Assembly (NCBI RefSeq): GCF_900167935.1
Contig: NZ_FUYL01000006.1
Coordinates: forward strand, 239,159-303,158
Reading direction: 5' to 3'
Source: Maribacter arcticus
GTDB taxonomy: Bacteria; Bacteroidota; Bacteroidia; Flavobacteriales; Flavobacteriaceae
Length of the DNA: 64,000 nt
Shown here piece after piece: positions 63,694 to 64,000 of the stretch. Within the stretch, counting starts at the first letter, position 1; the number at the start of each line of letters is the position of its first letter. The position numbers and the translations under genes are program-made. Below the pieces are notes generated by a model that had not been told where the DNA came from, ran no database searches, and saw nothing but the letters and a program-made list of their open reading frames with translations.

Positions 63694-64000
63694 ATGCAAG
63701 GACATAAAGATTATCAAGAGAAGCTTTTCAATAGTTTTCAGTTAAGTGAACGCATACCCAAGACCAATTTTTACAGGCGTTTAAAAGGAGTCTTAGATTT
63801 GAGTTTTCTTTATAAGTTGACCAATTCTTATTATGGACAGAGTGGTCAAAAGAGTATTGACCCTGTAGTATTTTTTAAGCTTTGTTTAGTGGGTTATTTA
63901 GAGAACCTTATCAGTGACCGCAAGCTAATAGCACATTGTTCAATGCGCTTAGATATTTTGTATTTCATAGGCTATGATATAGATGAAGAGTTACCCTGGC
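63694..64000 (+). CDS. IS1182-family transposase, N-terminal part
   Basis: MQGHKDYQEKLFNSFQLSER, then YGQSGQKSIDPVVFFKLCLV and LIAHCSMRLDILYFIGYDID, is the DUF772 N-terminal region of IS1182/IS5-group transposases. The gene runs out of the window, so its completeness is unknown. Confidence 0.85.
   Translation, partial: MQGHKDYQEKLFNSFQLSERIPKTNFYRRLKGVLDLSFLYKLTNSYYGQSGQKSIDPVVFFKLCLVGYLENLISDRKLIAHCSMRLDILYFIGYDIDEELPW

Noticed and set aside
1..64000. CRISPR arrays, rRNA and tRNA genes, prophage genes
   Set aside because: No regularly spaced short repeats, no conserved rRNA segments, no cloverleaf I could support and no phage structural genes were recognised.

Overview
The window reads as chromosome of a flavobacterium (Bacteroidota, probably marine Flavobacteriaceae). 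The evidence is AT-rich coding, Bacteroidota -7 promoter elements (TAnnTTTG), many short secreted or lipoproteins, a DUF3124 lipoprotein, tandem-domain Usp arrays, and DUF1080 / PQQ-cytochrome proteins. Genus cannot be fixed from the sequence alone. No rRNA, tRNA or CRISPR array was seen.

Layout. (1) 1-3.6 kb: a decayed Na/Pi cotransporter, a DUF3124 lipoprotein, a TIM-barrel protein and a second decayed small gene. (2) 3.7-11.7 kb, minus strand: five tandem-domain universal stress proteins (Usp) with an MscS channel, an ATP-cone nuclease and a beta-CASP RNase-like protein. (3) 12-29.7 kb, plus strand: PEP synthase, sulfide:quinone oxidoreductase-like protein, NhaA, D-lactate dehydrogenase, lactate permease, M50 protease, TerC, phospholipase D, Na/Ca exchanger, P-type ATPase, DUF502 and a frameshifted PfkB kinase. 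(4) 30-33.2 kb: LpoB and a TPR lipoprotein, split by a complete IS30-family element. (5) 33.3-41.6 kb: a second array of five Usp genes, then a two-gene signalling operon. That operon encodes a soluble PAS-LOV-PAS histidine kinase and a receiver domain fused to a Crp/Fnr-type DNA-binding module. (6) 42.3-58 kb: a CPA2 antiporter truncated at an IS3 element, then nested Tn3-family debris. Inside it a 7.7 kb unit is bounded by about 135 bp inverted repeats (TG...CA ends, IS21-like) and carries a sugar-oxidation cassette: DUF1080, PQQ/haem protein, SDR, IlvD/Edd dehydratase and SMP-30 lactonase. (7) 58-64 kb: an IS4 fragment, a second DUF1080 / PQQ-cytochrome c set, an IS30 remnant, a third DUF1080 gene and the start of an IS1182 transposase.

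How it works together. Regions 2-5 look like one regulon. Eleven palindromes TGAY-N4-RTCA occur between 3.0 and 42.2 kb, each in front of a transcription unit. Their centres lie 32-34 bp upstream of a -7 element, the geometry of class II Crp/Fnr activation. Every complete Usp unit has one, as do ppsA, lpoB, the TerB-like gene and the antiporter. The REC-Crp protein encoded in the middle keeps the Glu and Arg that read TGA in Crp and Fnr, so it is the natural candidate regulator. Its partner kinase has a complete LOV photoreceptor signature and a FixL-like PAS domain. This predicts blue-light (and possibly oxygen or redox) control of an energy-starvation / low-oxygen survival programme. I regard this as the most interesting system in the window.

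Caution: several genes carry single-base frameshifts (Na/Pi cotransporter, PfkB, the small gene at 3.1 kb, possibly IS3 orfB). Some may be sequencing errors; others also have stop codons or deletions and look truly decayed.
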